Shown: positions 52,381-60,520, counted from the stretch's first letter. The stretch is DNA of 64,000 bases from Rossellomorea vietnamensis NBRC 101237 (GCF_001591825.1 NZ_BCVQ01000015.1:23421-87420), one strand, 5' to 3'. The notes: a model not told the origin generated them from the sequence alone. A program made the numbers and translations.

Positions 52381-53280
52381 CTACTCGATCATTCCCACAA
52401 TCCGTTCACAAATCTCATGGGTGATCAATGAATCCTCGATGGAAGGGTCCGGTTCCTGCCCTTTTTCCACACATTCGATAAAGTGATCGACCAGATCATA
52501 GAATCCCCGTTTATACAGTGTGGGTTCCCAGTCCCCAAAGGAGGAAACACTCATTTCTTTGTTATGATAATGTGTCGTTTCAACAAGGCTGTCGACGATG
52601 TATTTGTGATGTCCGGCAGAGAATTCGATGATTTCTTCCGTCACCCCTCCGTCACGATTCATGATGCCGACTGCCGTGCAGTCCTCACCGATAAGCTGTA
52701 TGACGAGATGGTGAAGGAGATCTCCTTTTTTCAATGACTGAACCTTTACATCTTTTACAGTTGAATCCATCAGGAAGCGGAGAGTGTCTACTACATGAAT
52801 GAAATCTTCGACAACAAATCTTCTTGGCTTGTCCGGTGCAGCAAACCTATTTTTCTGCATCAACAAGAAGCTCGGTTTTCCGTGCTCTTTCAGTTCTTTT
52901 ACCTTGGGAATGAAGCGTCGGTTGAATCCAACCATGGCAATCTTCCCGTTCTCTTTTGCAAGTTGAACGATTCGTTCGGTTTCCCTGAAGTTGAGGGAAA
53001 TCGGTTTGTCTATGTATACATGAATGTCATTCTCCAAGAGCTTCTGGGTTATTTCATAGTGGGCTTCAGTGGCTGTACTGACGAAGACTGCGTCGATGTT
53101 TGCAGCGATCAGTTCTTCAACTGTCTGAACCCTCTCCTCCACTCGATACTTTTCTCCAAGTGTATGTAGCGTTTCGGTATTTCTTGTGCAAAGGACCAAT
53201 TCAATGCCTTCTTTTTCAGATAGGACAGGAAGATAGGCTTTCTTTGCGATATCCCCTAATCCGATTAGCCCGATTTTCAT
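52381..53280 (-). CDS. Gfo/Idh/MocA family oxidoreductase
   Basis: 299 residues. N-terminal Rossmann fold (MKIGLIGLGDIAKKAYLPVL) with the family motif DKPISLN (an E/DKP sequence whose Lys is catalytic) and a C-terminal alpha/beta substrate domain. Oxidises or isomerises a sugar or polyol with NAD(P). Start ATG 53280 with AGAGGTG six bases upstream; GTG 53289 is an alternative. Substrate unknown; monocistronic. Confidence 0.88.
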   Translation of the reverse strand: MKIGLIGLGDIAKKAYLPVLSEKEGIELVLCTRNTETLHTLGEKYRVEERVQTVEELIAANIDAVFVSTATEAHYEITQKLLENDIHVYIDKPISLNFRETERIVQLAKENGKIAMVGFNRRFIPKVKELKEHGKPSFLLMQKNRFAAPDKPRRFVVEDFIHVVDTLRFLMDSTVKDVKVQSLKKGDLLHHLVIQLIGEDCTAVGIMNRDGGVTEEIIEFSAGHHKYIVDSLVETTHYHNKEMSVSSFGDWEPTLYKRGFYDLVDHFIECVEKGQEPDPSIEDSLITHEICERIVGMIE

Positions 53281-53418
53281 CGTCTTCACCTCTTCATTTT
53301 TCTTTTATTATAGTATTCTACAATAGGATTTCAAATGTAACGCTTTCAAACTGGAAGAGAGTCTTTCTTTTAAACACGAACAATAACTAAACTTTTTGGA
53401 ATAAAATTCGTATTTCGG

Positions 53419-53447
53419 TTGATTAAAAGCAGAGGGTTTGTTATAGT
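53419..53447 (+). promoter_or_regulatory. Sigma-A promoter before purine riboswitch
   Basis: TTGATT at 53419-53424 and TATAGT at 53442-53447, spacer 17. Confidence 0.72.
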
Positions 53448-53474
53448 AACACCGTACCACCATTACATATCGTT

Positions 53475-53545
53475 ACTCGTATATCCTCAGTAATATGGTC
53501 TGAGCGTTTCTACCCGGTTCCCATTACAAGAACCGGACTACGGGT
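53475..53545 (+). promoter_or_regulatory. Purine riboswitch (guanine/hypoxanthine class)
   Basis: P1 ACTCGT pairs with ACGGGT; P2 CTCAG/CTGAG with loop TAATATGGT; J2/3 GTTTCTAC; P3 CCGGTTC/GAACCGG; J3/1 ACT. The specificity base before P1 is C (GGACTACG), as in guanine or hypoxanthine sensors; adenine sensors have T. The P3 loop (CCATTACAA) is two bases longer than the usual CCGTAAA type. A T-rich tract with repeats of TTTTTACGG follows at 53555-53585. Confidence 0.88.
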
Positions 53546-53585
53546 TAAAGTATTCGGTTTTTACGGTTTTTACGGTTTTTTGCCG
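53531..53585 (+). promoter_or_regulatory. Expression platform of the purine riboswitch
   Basis: AAGAACCG (part of P3) can pair with CGGTTTTT downstream, so an alternative hairpin competing with the aptamer is possible; two further copies of ACGGTTTTT follow. Whether it ends transcription or translation is not certain. Confidence 0.45.
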
Positions 53586-53703
53586 TTTATGCTTTTACTT
53601 TGACTTCTGAGATCTGGAACGTAGATTCACTCTGCCATGACAGGTCTTTTTCTTTTGACCAAAATCAGCGGGATCCAATCACCAAGAAAAGGGAGAGATT
53701 CAC

Positions 53704-54567
53704 ATGAAAAAGAAAATCGCATCACTCGCAGCTGTGTCGGTACTAGGTTTGTCCTTATTTACGGGGTGCAGCTCAACAAACAAAACGGAAGCGAAAGATA
53801 AAAAGGAAGAACAGCCGATCCTGATTCAGGGGCCGATGCCCATTGAAGCTGAAAAATTCGCTGGAAAACTTGAGAATGTGAAGGAAGAAACATCCGGCTC
53901 ATTCGTTTTTTATAAAGGAACGGTGGACGACTATCCGGTCATCGTTGCCAAAACGGGGAAGGGAATGGAAAACACGGCAGCAGCCACGGCTGTCGCGATT
54001 GAAAAATACGATCCCGTCGCCATCATCAATCAAGGGACATCAGGCGGTCATGATCCGGCATTGAACGTGTTTGATATCGTACTCGGGGAAAGAACCGTCA
54101 ATCTTGGTTCATTAAAAACGGGGAACATGGCAGATGAAGAAGGAATCGAACCCACTTCCTGGAAGCCGATGGACCTTATGGCATCTGAAGGAAGTGCCGG
54201 GGAAGACCCAAATGCAGAAAAAATTCGCTATTACGACGGTGACGAGGCACTGCTTGCGGCGGCTGACGCCGTAAAGGACACATATAAAAAAGGCAAGGTC
54301 GTCGAAGGCACAATCGGTTCTGCTGACGTGTGGAATAATGAAGTGGACCGTATCCAATGGTTCCATGAGAAATACGGTACTTCCGTAGAAGAAATGGAAG
54401 GGGCAGCGGCCGCACAGATCGCTGGGGCATATGATGTGCCTTTCCTTGGAATCCGTGTGCTGTCAAATAACAAAACGAACGGCGGAGCTTACAATCCCGA
54501 CACAGCAGCAGCGAACCAGGGGTATGTGTATGAAGTGGTGAAAGAATATATTAAAGAGATGGAGTAA
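53704..54567 (+). CDS. Lipoprotein 5'-methylthioadenosine/S-adenosylhomocysteine nucleosidase-like protein
   Basis: 287 residues with lipoprotein signal ending LFTGC (Cys22), so anchored outside the membrane. The mature part is a nucleoside phosphorylase/MTAN fold: GPMPIEAEKF, NQGTSGGHDPAL and the acidic nucleoside-binding motif EEMEGAAAAQIA. It would split purine nucleosides outside the cell, freeing bases for uptake. This fits its purine riboswitch, which reports purine supply. Ribosome site AAAAGGGAGAG before ATG 53704. True substrate (MTA, SAH or other nucleosides) not decided. Confidence 0.88.
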   Translation: MKKKIASLAAVSVLGLSLFTGCSSTNKTEAKDKKEEQPILIQGPMPIEAEKFAGKLENVKEETSGSFVFYKGTVDDYPVIVAKTGKGMENTAAATAVAIEKYDPVAIINQGTSGGHDPALNVFDIVLGERTVNLGSLKTGNMADEEGIEPTSWKPMDLMASEGSAGEDPNAEKIRYYDGDEALLAAADAVKDTYKKGKVVEGTIGSADVWNNEVDRIQWFHEKYGTSVEEMEGAAAAQIAGAYDVPFLGIRVLSNNKTNGGAYNPDTAAANQGYVYEVVKEYIKEME

Positions 54568-54576
54568 TTGATCATG

Positions 54577-54600
54577 AGGGACCGACCGTAATCGGTCCCT
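54577..54600 (+). terminator. Terminator of nucleosidase gene
   Basis: Perfect arms AGGGACCGA and TCGGTCCCT, then TTTTATA. Confidence 0.85.
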
Positions 54601-54675
54601 TTTATATTGATAAAGTTTTACTGATTCTGTAAAAGGGAAGAACATACCATACTAGATTGCCAAGGAGGAAACAGA

Positions 54676-55461
54676 ATGGGTAAAACAATTTTCATTACTG
54701 GCGCGGGAAGCGGTCTCGCCAAGGGAGCGTCTCTTGGTCTTGCGAAGAAGGGCCACCGTGTCATTGCGACGACAGAACTAACCTCGCAAAAGACCGACCT
54801 CATGAGGGAAGCGGAAGAACAAGGATTGGATATGGAGGTATTTAAGCTTGATATAACGAATGCAAGGGACCGCGAGCAAATATCGAAGTATGAGTTCGAT
54901 GTCTTCGTAGCCAATGCAGCCATCAATGAAGGAGGACCACTCGGGGAAGTCCCGATGGATCGTTTTCGTGCCCTCTTTGAAGTGAACGTGTTCGCCACCT
55001 TGGAAACGGTTCAGTTGGCCGCCCAAAAGCTCGTGAAGAAAGGCAGTGGGAAAATCGTGTTCATGAGTTCCATGGCCGGGATTTCAGCAACACCTTATGT
55101 CGGTCCGTATACGGCAACGAAACATGCGATTGAAGGGATTGCCCAAACCATGAAGTCCGAGCTTGAAGAATTTGGAGTGAAGGTCGCAACCATCAATCCA
55201 GGGGCCTTCGAAACCGGATTCAATAAGCGGAGCGGGGAAGAAATCTGGAAATGGTTCGATGACGAGAAGAATTACACGAGAAAAGAAGATATTCTCGAAC
55301 AGCAGAAGGGATTGGAAGATCAGTTCGACCCTGAAGATATGATCCAAAAGATGATTGAAATCATCCCTGCTGAAAATCACAAATTCCGTACGGTTTATCC
55401 GGAAGAAACGGAGAAACAGTTGAAACAAACTCAGGCAGAGCGTTGGGAAATGGAGATTTAA
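54676..55461 (+). CDS. SDR family oxidoreductase
   Basis: 261 residues. Cofactor motif TGAGSGLAKGAS, VANAAINEGG (NNAG region), catalytic Ser in MSSMAG and YTATK. The Gly-rich GSGLAKG followed by a neutral strand suggests NAD(P). The C-terminal 30 residues are charged and helical. Substrate unknown. ATG 54676 behind AAGGAGG; monocistronic with terminators on both sides. Confidence 0.88.
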   Translation: MGKTIFITGAGSGLAKGASLGLAKKGHRVIATTELTSQKTDLMREAEEQGLDMEVFKLDITNARDREQISKYEFDVFVANAAINEGGPLGEVPMDRFRALFEVNVFATLETVQLAAQKLVKKGSGKIVFMSSMAGISATPYVGPYTATKHAIEGIAQTMKSELEEFGVKVATINPGAFETGFNKRSGEEIWKWFDDEKNYTRKEDILEQQKGLEDQFDPEDMIQKMIEIIPAENHKFRTVYPEETEKQLKQTQAERWEMEI

Positions 55462-55478
55462 TATCTTTTCATATTTAT

Positions 55479-55514
55479 AAAGGGAGGGACCCTGGAGAAG
55501 GGGTCCTTCCCTTT
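55479..55514 (+). terminator. Terminator of SDR gene
   Basis: Stem AAGGGAGGGACCC with GGGTCCTTCCCTT and T run. Confidence 0.88.
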
Positions 55515-55564
55515 TTGTGTTACAATGGTGAAATGCATTATCTCATTTTGTACATCATACGGAG

Positions 55565-56503
55565 TTGATCATAATAGAAACGAAAAACTATTTATATACG
55601 TATTCATGGGAACCGAACGAAGAATCACTATGTGCATTGGAAAAACGCACATTGTTCGGTGAAAGTTCTGAATCTGGTATTCTTGAAAGTACGGTGAAAA
55701 TAGATCCCAGCAGGAGTCCTTTTATTCGGGAGAGGCTTGAGGTCATCAGTGAAGCTGCCGAGTTCGAAGGATTATTGAAGGAAATACAGGGACTAGATGC
55801 GGTGGATGGATTCAAAGTCGTGTTCGTACAGAATCCCGATGCCGATCGTGTCGGCTTCAAGAAGCTGAGAAAGATCGAAAAGGAAGTCGGGCTTCATCTG
55901 AAAGGCGAAGCAGAACTAGTCAATCCGGACATCTGGTATGGGGTCATCAAGACAAATGAACGCTGGGTGTTTGGGTTCTATAAGAAGAATGAAGCGGTTT
56001 GGCTGCATCACGTGAAAAAGCCCCATAGTTACTCCACAGCTTTGAGTACCCGGGTGGCAAGAGCTGTCGTGAATATTGCGGCTCCCGAAACGGACGGGCT
56101 CAAGATGATCGATCCCTGCTGTGGAATCGGGACGGTACTGGTTGAGGCATTATCCATGGGCATTGATATCGTCGGGAGTGACCGCAATCCGCTGATCCTC
56201 GACGGGGTAAGGGAAAATATCGCTCACTTTGGTTTTGATGGGGACGTGTCATTAAGGGACATCAATGATGTAACCGGGAGCTACGATGTCGCGGTCATTG
56301 ACCTTCCTTATAATCTTTGCTCCGTCATAACGGATGATGAACAACTGGAAATGCTCAAGAGTGCGAGGCGATTTGCTGAAAAGGTCGTGATCGTGACGTT
56401 GGAAGATGTAGATAGAAACGTTGAAAAAGCGGGCTTCGATATTGTCGACCGTTGTGAAGTAAGTAAAGGAAGATTTGTCAGACAGATACTAGTATGCGCG
56501 TAA
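55565..56503 (+). CDS. Trm11-like RNA methyltransferase
   Basis: 312 residues. C-terminal SAM-dependent methyltransferase with MIDPCCGIGTVLVEAL (SAM loop), GSDRNPLIL and the catalytic DLPYNL motif of enzymes that methylate an exocyclic amino group; the family modifies guanine in tRNA in archaea and eukaryotes, and bacterial targets are unproven. The N-terminal half (ILESTVKIDPSRSPFIRERL) is conserved in bacilli. Start: TTG 55565 touches the site GGAG, and ATA codons at 55571 and 55574 have better spacing, so initiation is unsure. Confidence 0.82.
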   Translation: MIIIETKNYLYTYSWEPNEESLCALEKRTLFGESSESGILESTVKIDPSRSPFIRERLEVISEAAEFEGLLKEIQGLDAVDGFKVVFVQNPDADRVGFKKLRKIEKEVGLHLKGEAELVNPDIWYGVIKTNERWVFGFYKKNEAVWLHHVKKPHSYSTALSTRVARAVVNIAAPETDGLKMIDPCCGIGTVLVEALSMGIDIVGSDRNPLILDGVRENIAHFGFDGDVSLRDINDVTGSYDVAVIDLPYNLCSVITDDEQLEMLKSARRFAEKVVIVTLEDVDRNVEKAGFDIVDRCEVSKGRFVRQILVCA

Positions 56504-56525
56504 AGAGTGTGGGAGACCACGCTCT
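56504..56525 (+). terminator. Terminator of Trm11-like gene
   Basis: Arms AGAGTGTGG and CCACGCTCT (one G-U pair), nine T residues after. Confidence 0.9.
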
Positions 56526-56645
56526 TTTTTTTTATGACACTTTCTCACTAAAACAAGAATATATTTCTTTTTCTCAATAATAATAAAGTTAATTGAACGG
56601 TTGGCTGTATGAGAGGAAGTCAGGTTTATCAAGGGTTCCGGGCGA

Positions 56646-56660
56646 TGTAAACGCTTTACA
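56646..56660. promoter_or_regulatory. cre-like palindrome upstream of desaturase gene
   Basis: TGTAAACGCTTTACA, symmetric around CGC. It resembles a CcpA site but is one base longer than the 14-base consensus, so the call is tentative. Confidence 0.35.
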
Positions 56661-56671
56661 TTTTCTCCCTT

Positions 56672-56700
56672 ATGACATTTGTCATGCCCAGCATATGACA
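56672..56700. promoter_or_regulatory. Candidate DesR activator site
   Basis: Perfect inverted repeat ATGACATTTGTCAT (56672-56685) plus a half-site ATATGACA (56693-56700). Relative to the predicted start of transcription near 56744 it spans about -72 to -44, the zone where DesR binds the B. subtilis des promoter. Confidence 0.6.
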
Positions 56701-56731
56701 CCTACTACTAACACGATGATCCCCCTTATCC

Positions 56732-56737
56732 TATAAT
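56732..56737 (+). promoter_or_regulatory. -10 box of desaturase promoter
   Basis: TATAAT at 56732-56737 with no good -35 box 17 bases upstream, as expected for an activator-dependent promoter. Confidence 0.55.
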
Positions 56738-56770
56738 GAATCCAACGCCTTAAACGAAGGGAATAATGAC

Positions 56771-57802
56771 ATGACAAATATAAAAACGTTGAAAAAAGAA
56801 GTTGCTCCTTATGAAAAGTCTACAACGAAAGAAAGTGTATGGCAGATGATCAACACGCTTGGACCGTTCTTTCTATTATGGTTCCTTGCGTATCAAAGTC
56901 TGTCGGTATCATACTGGCTCGCACTCATTCCAATCGTGATCGCCGCAGGGTTCTTGACGAGGATCTTCATCATCTTTCATGATTGCACCCACTTTTCTTT
57001 CTTTAAAAGCCGTAAAGCCAACCGGGCAGTCGGAACGGCCATGGGTGTACTGACACTGTTCCCGTTCGATCAGTGGGGACACGATCATGCCGTGCATCAT
57101 GCGACAAGCGGAAATTTGGATAAACGTGGAACCGGTGACATTTGGACCCTTACAATTGATGAATATGTAGCAGCACCTTTGAAAACTCGTTTAGCGTATC
57201 GGTTTTACCGCAATCCGTTCGTCATGTTCGTTCTGGGACCGATTTATGTATTTCTATTGAAAAATCGTTTCAACCGTAAGAACGCTCGTAAGAAAGAGCG
57301 CAATAACACGTATTTAGTGAATGTGATCATCGTGGCACTCATTGCACTGCTCTCTGTCACGCTTGGATGGCAGGAATTCCTTCTTGTGCAAGGGTCGATC
57401 TTCATGGTTTCAGGTTCGATCGGAATCTGGTTATTCTATGTACAGCATACATTTGAAGATTCCTATTTTGAAGAAGACAAAGAATGGCAGTATGTGCTGG
57501 CAGCCGTGGAGGGAAGCTCATTCTATAAGCTTCCGAAGGTCATGCAGTTCCTGACTGGAAATATCGGTTATCACCATGTCCACCATCTGAGTCCTAGGGT
57601 ACCGAATTACAAGCTGGAGCAAGCGCATGAAAATACGGAGCCGCTGCAGAATGTACCGACGATTTCACTCTTAACGAGCTTGAAATCCCTTCGCTTCAAG
57701 TTATGGGATGAAGAAAATAAGACGTTTGTAAGCTTCAGGGGCATCAAATCCTCAGCGAAATCAAGCGCGCGCATTTCCACAGAAGCCAAACCTGAATTAT
57801 AA
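56771..57802 (+). CDS. des: Membrane fatty acid desaturase (Des-like)
   Basis: 343 residues. Introduces a double bond in acyl chains of membrane phospholipids to keep fluidity in the cold. The three histidine clusters that bind two irons are present: HDCTH (70-74), HDHAVHH (104-110) and HHVHH (268-272), with four to six membrane segments between them. Similar to B. subtilis Des. A strong hairpin follows the stop and a DesR-like response regulator comes next, but no DesK kinase gene lies here. Confidence 0.92.
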   Translation: MTNIKTLKKEVAPYEKSTTKESVWQMINTLGPFFLLWFLAYQSLSVSYWLALIPIVIAAGFLTRIFIIFHDCTHFSFFKSRKANRAVGTAMGVLTLFPFDQWGHDHAVHHATSGNLDKRGTGDIWTLTIDEYVAAPLKTRLAYRFYRNPFVMFVLGPIYVFLLKNRFNRKNARKKERNNTYLVNVIIVALIALLSVTLGWQEFLLVQGSIFMVSGSIGIWLFYVQHTFEDSYFEEDKEWQYVLAAVEGSSFYKLPKVMQFLTGNIGYHHVHHLSPRVPNYKLEQAHENTEPLQNVPTISLLTSLKSLRFKLWDEENKTFVSFRGIKSSAKSSARISTEAKPEL

Positions 57803-57810
57803 ACTCAGCC

Positions 57811-57843
57811 GACTCTCCTTATGACATTCATATAAGGGGAGTC
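57811..57843 (+). terminator. Terminator of des
   Basis: Twelve-base arms GACTCTCCTTAT and ATAAGGGGAGTC with a short T-containing tail. Confidence 0.75.
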
Positions 57844-57878
57844 TTTACTTGATACGGTATCAAAAGGAGAGGATACAG

Positions 57879-58352
57879 ATGATTCGCATCGTGATAGCAG
57901 AGGATGAAGAATGGGTGTTAGGAACAATCGGAGCACTGCTCAACCTTGAAGAAGACATGGAAATAGTGGGAAAGGCGAGGGACAGGGAGCATGCACTCGA
58001 ACTCATCCACTCTATGCAACCAGACCTCCTTATCCTCGATATCGAACATCTCTTGAGGGACGGACCTCTGGAAGTGCCGGAATGTCGGCTGCTGGTACTC
58101 GCAACATTCCCTAGAGAAGGATATCTGGAAAGGGTACAGAACACCGGTGCAGACGGCTACTTATTAAAGGATAGTCCGAGTGAAGAATTGACATCTTCCA
58201 TTCGCCGTTTGATGGAGGGGACGCAGGTATACTCATCAAAACTCTTAGAGAAGAAAGAACCTGCATTATACGAAATCCCCCATGCACCAGGACCGGTGAA
58301 GAAGAATTATTTTACGATGATCATGGATAAGATGAAGCATCCGACAGGGTGA
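57879..58352 (+). CDS. Degenerate DesR-like response regulator lacking its DNA-binding domain
   Basis: 157 residues from ATG 57879 (site AAAAGGAGAGG). The first 120 residues are a receiver domain very like DesR: acidic Glu8/Asp9, phospho-acceptor Asp54 (LLILDIE), Thr76 (LATF) and Lys97 (YLLKDSPSEEL). The region after Asp54 is abnormal: HLLRDGPLEVPECR replaces the usual MPGxTGLEA segment and coincides with a GGGACGGACC copy (58057-58066). The LuxR-type HTH is missing; only a tail like the end of its last helix remains (VKKNYFTMIMDKM). No frameshift breaks the frame. It probably cannot activate des; it may be a decaying gene, a phosphate sink or a dominant-negative partner. Confidence 0.78.
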   Translation: MIRIVIAEDEEWVLGTIGALLNLEEDMEIVGKARDREHALELIHSMQPDLLILDIEHLLRDGPLEVPECRLLVLATFPREGYLERVQNTGADGYLLKDSPSEELTSSIRRLMEGTQVYSSKLLEKKEPALYEIPHAPGPVKKNYFTMIMDKMKHPTG

Positions 58353-58359
58353 ATAATTC

Positions 58360-58385
58360 GTCAGCCCCTCACAGCGGTGGCTGGC
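58360..58385 (+). terminator. Terminator after DesR-like gene
   Basis: Arms GTCAGCC and GGCTGGC (one G-U pair), seven T residues after. Confidence 0.8.
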
Positions 58386-58473
58386 TTTTTTTAGTTGTCA
58401 TCATCAGAATCCCCGACTCATATACGTATTAAAATGTTAAAATGTAGAAAAAGAGTCAAAGGGGGAAATGGGG

Positions 58474-58845
58474 ATGTATAGTGGTGGAGACTTTATGTTT
58501 CAAGTGGTCCCGATCTTCATTGGCATCATCTTCGTGATCGTGATTTCGTTCATTTTGTTTTCTGCCGTAAAAGGAGTGTCACAGTGGAGTCAAAATAATC
58601 AATCTCCTGTCTTGAATGTATGGGCCAAGGTGCTGGGGAAACGGACGGCTGTGAAAGGCGGAGGAGAAAGCAGGGCATATAGCCATTATTACATCACCTT
58701 CGAAGTGGAAAGCGGAGACAGGATGGAATTAAAAGTGAAAGATTCAGATTATGGGATGCTTGTCGAAGGGGATGAGGGGGAATTGTCCTTCCAGGGCACG
58801 CGTTACCTTGGTTTCGAGCGTAGTCATCTAAAAGCGCAACGATAA
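58474..58845 (+). CDS. DUF2500 domain membrane protein
   Basis: 123 residues: one N-terminal membrane span (about 8-32) and a small beta-rich domain outside or inside (VLNVWAKVLGKRTAVKGGG, HYYITFEVESGDRMELKV, DEGELSFQGTRYLGFER), typical of DUF2500. Function unknown. ATG 58474 preferred over 58468 because of spacing from AAAGGGGGA. Monocistronic. Confidence 0.85.
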   Translation: MYSGGDFMFQVVPIFIGIIFVIVISFILFSAVKGVSQWSQNNQSPVLNVWAKVLGKRTAVKGGGESRAYSHYYITFEVESGDRMELKVKDSDYGMLVEGDEGELSFQGTRYLGFERSHLKAQR

Positions 58846-58888
58846 AAGGAAGTCAAAGGGGAGGAACCTCCCTTCTGACTTCCTTTTT
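58845..58888. terminator. Bidirectional terminator
   Basis: Very long stem AAAAGGAAGTCA..AGGGGAGG with complement, between convergent DUF2500 and phosphate transporter genes. Confidence 0.9.
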
Positions 58889-58889
58889 A

Positions 58890-59888
58890 TTAGAAAAATA
58901 GATTCAGGATATAAAAGAAGATGGCGGCAAGACTTGCCGAAATGGGCAAAGTGATGACCCATGTGATCAACATTCTTTGAGCCGTTCCCCATTTCACACC
59001 CTTCAGTCTGTGGGCAGAACCCACACCAAGGATCGAAGAAGAAATGACATGTGTCGTACTGACAGGTAAGTGAATCGCCGTAGCCCCAAAAATGACAGCT
59101 GCTCCCGTCAAGTCTGCTGCCACACCATTCACCGGTCGGATCTTCATGATCTTTCCGCCAACGGTTTTGATGATCTTCCATCCGCCGATCGAGGTCCCGA
59201 GACCCATGGCCGTGGCACAGGAAACCTGAACCCACGTCTGGATATCATCGGAGGTTTGATAATTGTTCACGATCAGGGCCATCGTGATGATCCCCATCGC
59301 TTTTTGCGCATCGTTCGTACCATGGGTGAACGATTGAAGTGCCGCTGTCGCAATCTGGATCGAACGGAAATTCCGGTTCGTTTTCGCCAGGTTCCGATTT
59401 TTGAAAACGACCTTGAATATGCTATAGATGATGAACCCGATGACAAAAGCCAAAATAGGGGAAAAAATCAACGCCTGGATGATTTTAATGAACCCTTTGT
59501 AATTCAGCGCTGAGACACCAGCCGCCGCAATGGCCGCCCCTGCGATCGCCCCGATCAATGCATGGGAGGAACTGCTCGGTATCCCGTAATACCACGTCAC
59601 TAAATTCCACGTGATCGCGGCAAGGAGCGCTGCCAGGATGACAATCGTCCCGTTCTCCAGGGAAAAGGGGTCGACGATGTCCTTGGTGATTGTTTTGGCG
59701 ACTCCTGTAAATGCAAGTGCTCCCGCGAAATTCATGACGGCTGCCAGGATGATGGCATGCCTGGGCTTCAGTGCCTTTGTCGACACAGCTGTCGCGATGG
59801 CATTGGCCGTATCATGGAACCCGTTGATGAAATCAAATGCAAGGGCCCCCACAACAATAAGTATGGTTAAAATTAAGATTGTATCCAT
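58890..59888 (-). CDS. pit: Low-affinity inorganic phosphate transporter (Pit family)
   Basis: 332 residues with ten or so membrane segments. Both signature repeats of the Pit/PHO4 family are seen: FDFINGFHDTANAIATAVST near the N-terminus and SFTHGTNDAQKAMGIITMAL near residue 190. Imports metal-phosphate with protons. It starts 14 bases after the DUF47 gene, with which it forms an operon; the pair corresponds to pit-ykaA of B. subtilis. Confidence 0.93.
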   Translation of the reverse strand: MDTILILTILIVVGALAFDFINGFHDTANAIATAVSTKALKPRHAIILAAVMNFAGALAFTGVAKTITKDIVDPFSLENGTIVILAALLAAITWNLVTWYYGIPSSSSHALIGAIAGAAIAAAGVSALNYKGFIKIIQALIFSPILAFVIGFIIYSIFKVVFKNRNLAKTNRNFRSIQIATAALQSFTHGTNDAQKAMGIITMALIVNNYQTSDDIQTWVQVSCATAMGLGTSIGGWKIIKTVGGKIMKIRPVNGVAADLTGAAVIFGATAIHLPVSTTHVISSSILGVGSAHRLKGVKWGTAQRMLITWVITLPISASLAAIFFYILNLFF

Positions 59889-59902
59889 TCCTGCAAGACT
59901 CC

Positions 59903-60520
59903 TTAAGCATTCTTCATAATAATGGTTTCAAACGTGTTGGCCACATTTTGACAATGGTCTGCGATTTCCTCAAGCTCTTCATAGATCTCCTTATATTGAA
60001 TGATACGAATGGGATCTTTTTCTGTATGGAAGAGATGCTTGATGGATTGACGGAGAATCCCATCACATTTTGATTCTAAATCTTTGATCTTGATGGCATG
60101 CTCTCTGATCTGGATCCATTTCTTTGTGGATAACAGTTCGACAGCCGATTCAATCTCATCGGAACATTGACGGATCGCTTCGACAAACTTCAGCATATAT
60201 TCGTCTGCCTGGGTGATGGAATACATTTCAAACATAGCGGATGTATGCTCGAGCCCATCCAGTACATCATCCATACTCATAGCCAGCGCCAGGATATCTT
60301 CCCGTTCGATCGGTGTGATGAACACTTTGTTCAAGTCCAAAATGACTTCATGCACAAAAGAATCCCCTTTTGTTTCATATTCCTTCATCTGACTGGAAAA
60401 TTCTTTTAGGTCGCTCACATTATTCAGTTTATAATCAGCAAAATAATGCGCACTCTCTTTCAAATTACCAGCTATTTGACTAAGAAGAATAGCGAATTTA
60501 TCCTTTTTCTTGAAAACCAT
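59903..60520 (-). CDS. DUF47 (PhoU-like) partner of the phosphate transporter
   Basis: 205 residues, all helical, PhoU-like four-helix arrangement with acidic E/DxxxD metal-binding patterns (REDILALAMSMDDVLDGLE and DLESKCDGI). Members are nearly always encoded beside Pit transporters and are thought to regulate them. Upstream gene of the operon; ATG 60520 follows GGAGG at 11 bases. Confidence 0.92.
   Translation of the reverse strand: MVFKKKDKFAILLSQIAGNLKESAHYFADYKLNNVSDLKEFSSQMKEYETKGDSFVHEVILDLNKVFITPIEREDILALAMSMDDVLDGLEHTSAMFEMYSITQADEYMLKFVEAIRQCSDEIESAVELLSTKKWIQIREHAIKIKDLESKCDGILRQSIKHLFHTEKDPIRIIQYKEIYEELEEIADHCQNVANTFETIIMKNA

Noticed and set aside
54577..54600. GGGACCGACC-like sequence as another decamer copy
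   Set aside because: One-base difference and part of an ordinary perfect terminator; not counted with the exact copies.
56646..56660. Firm CcpA (cre) site before des
   Set aside because: Symmetric, but one base longer than the consensus; kept only as a low-confidence feature.
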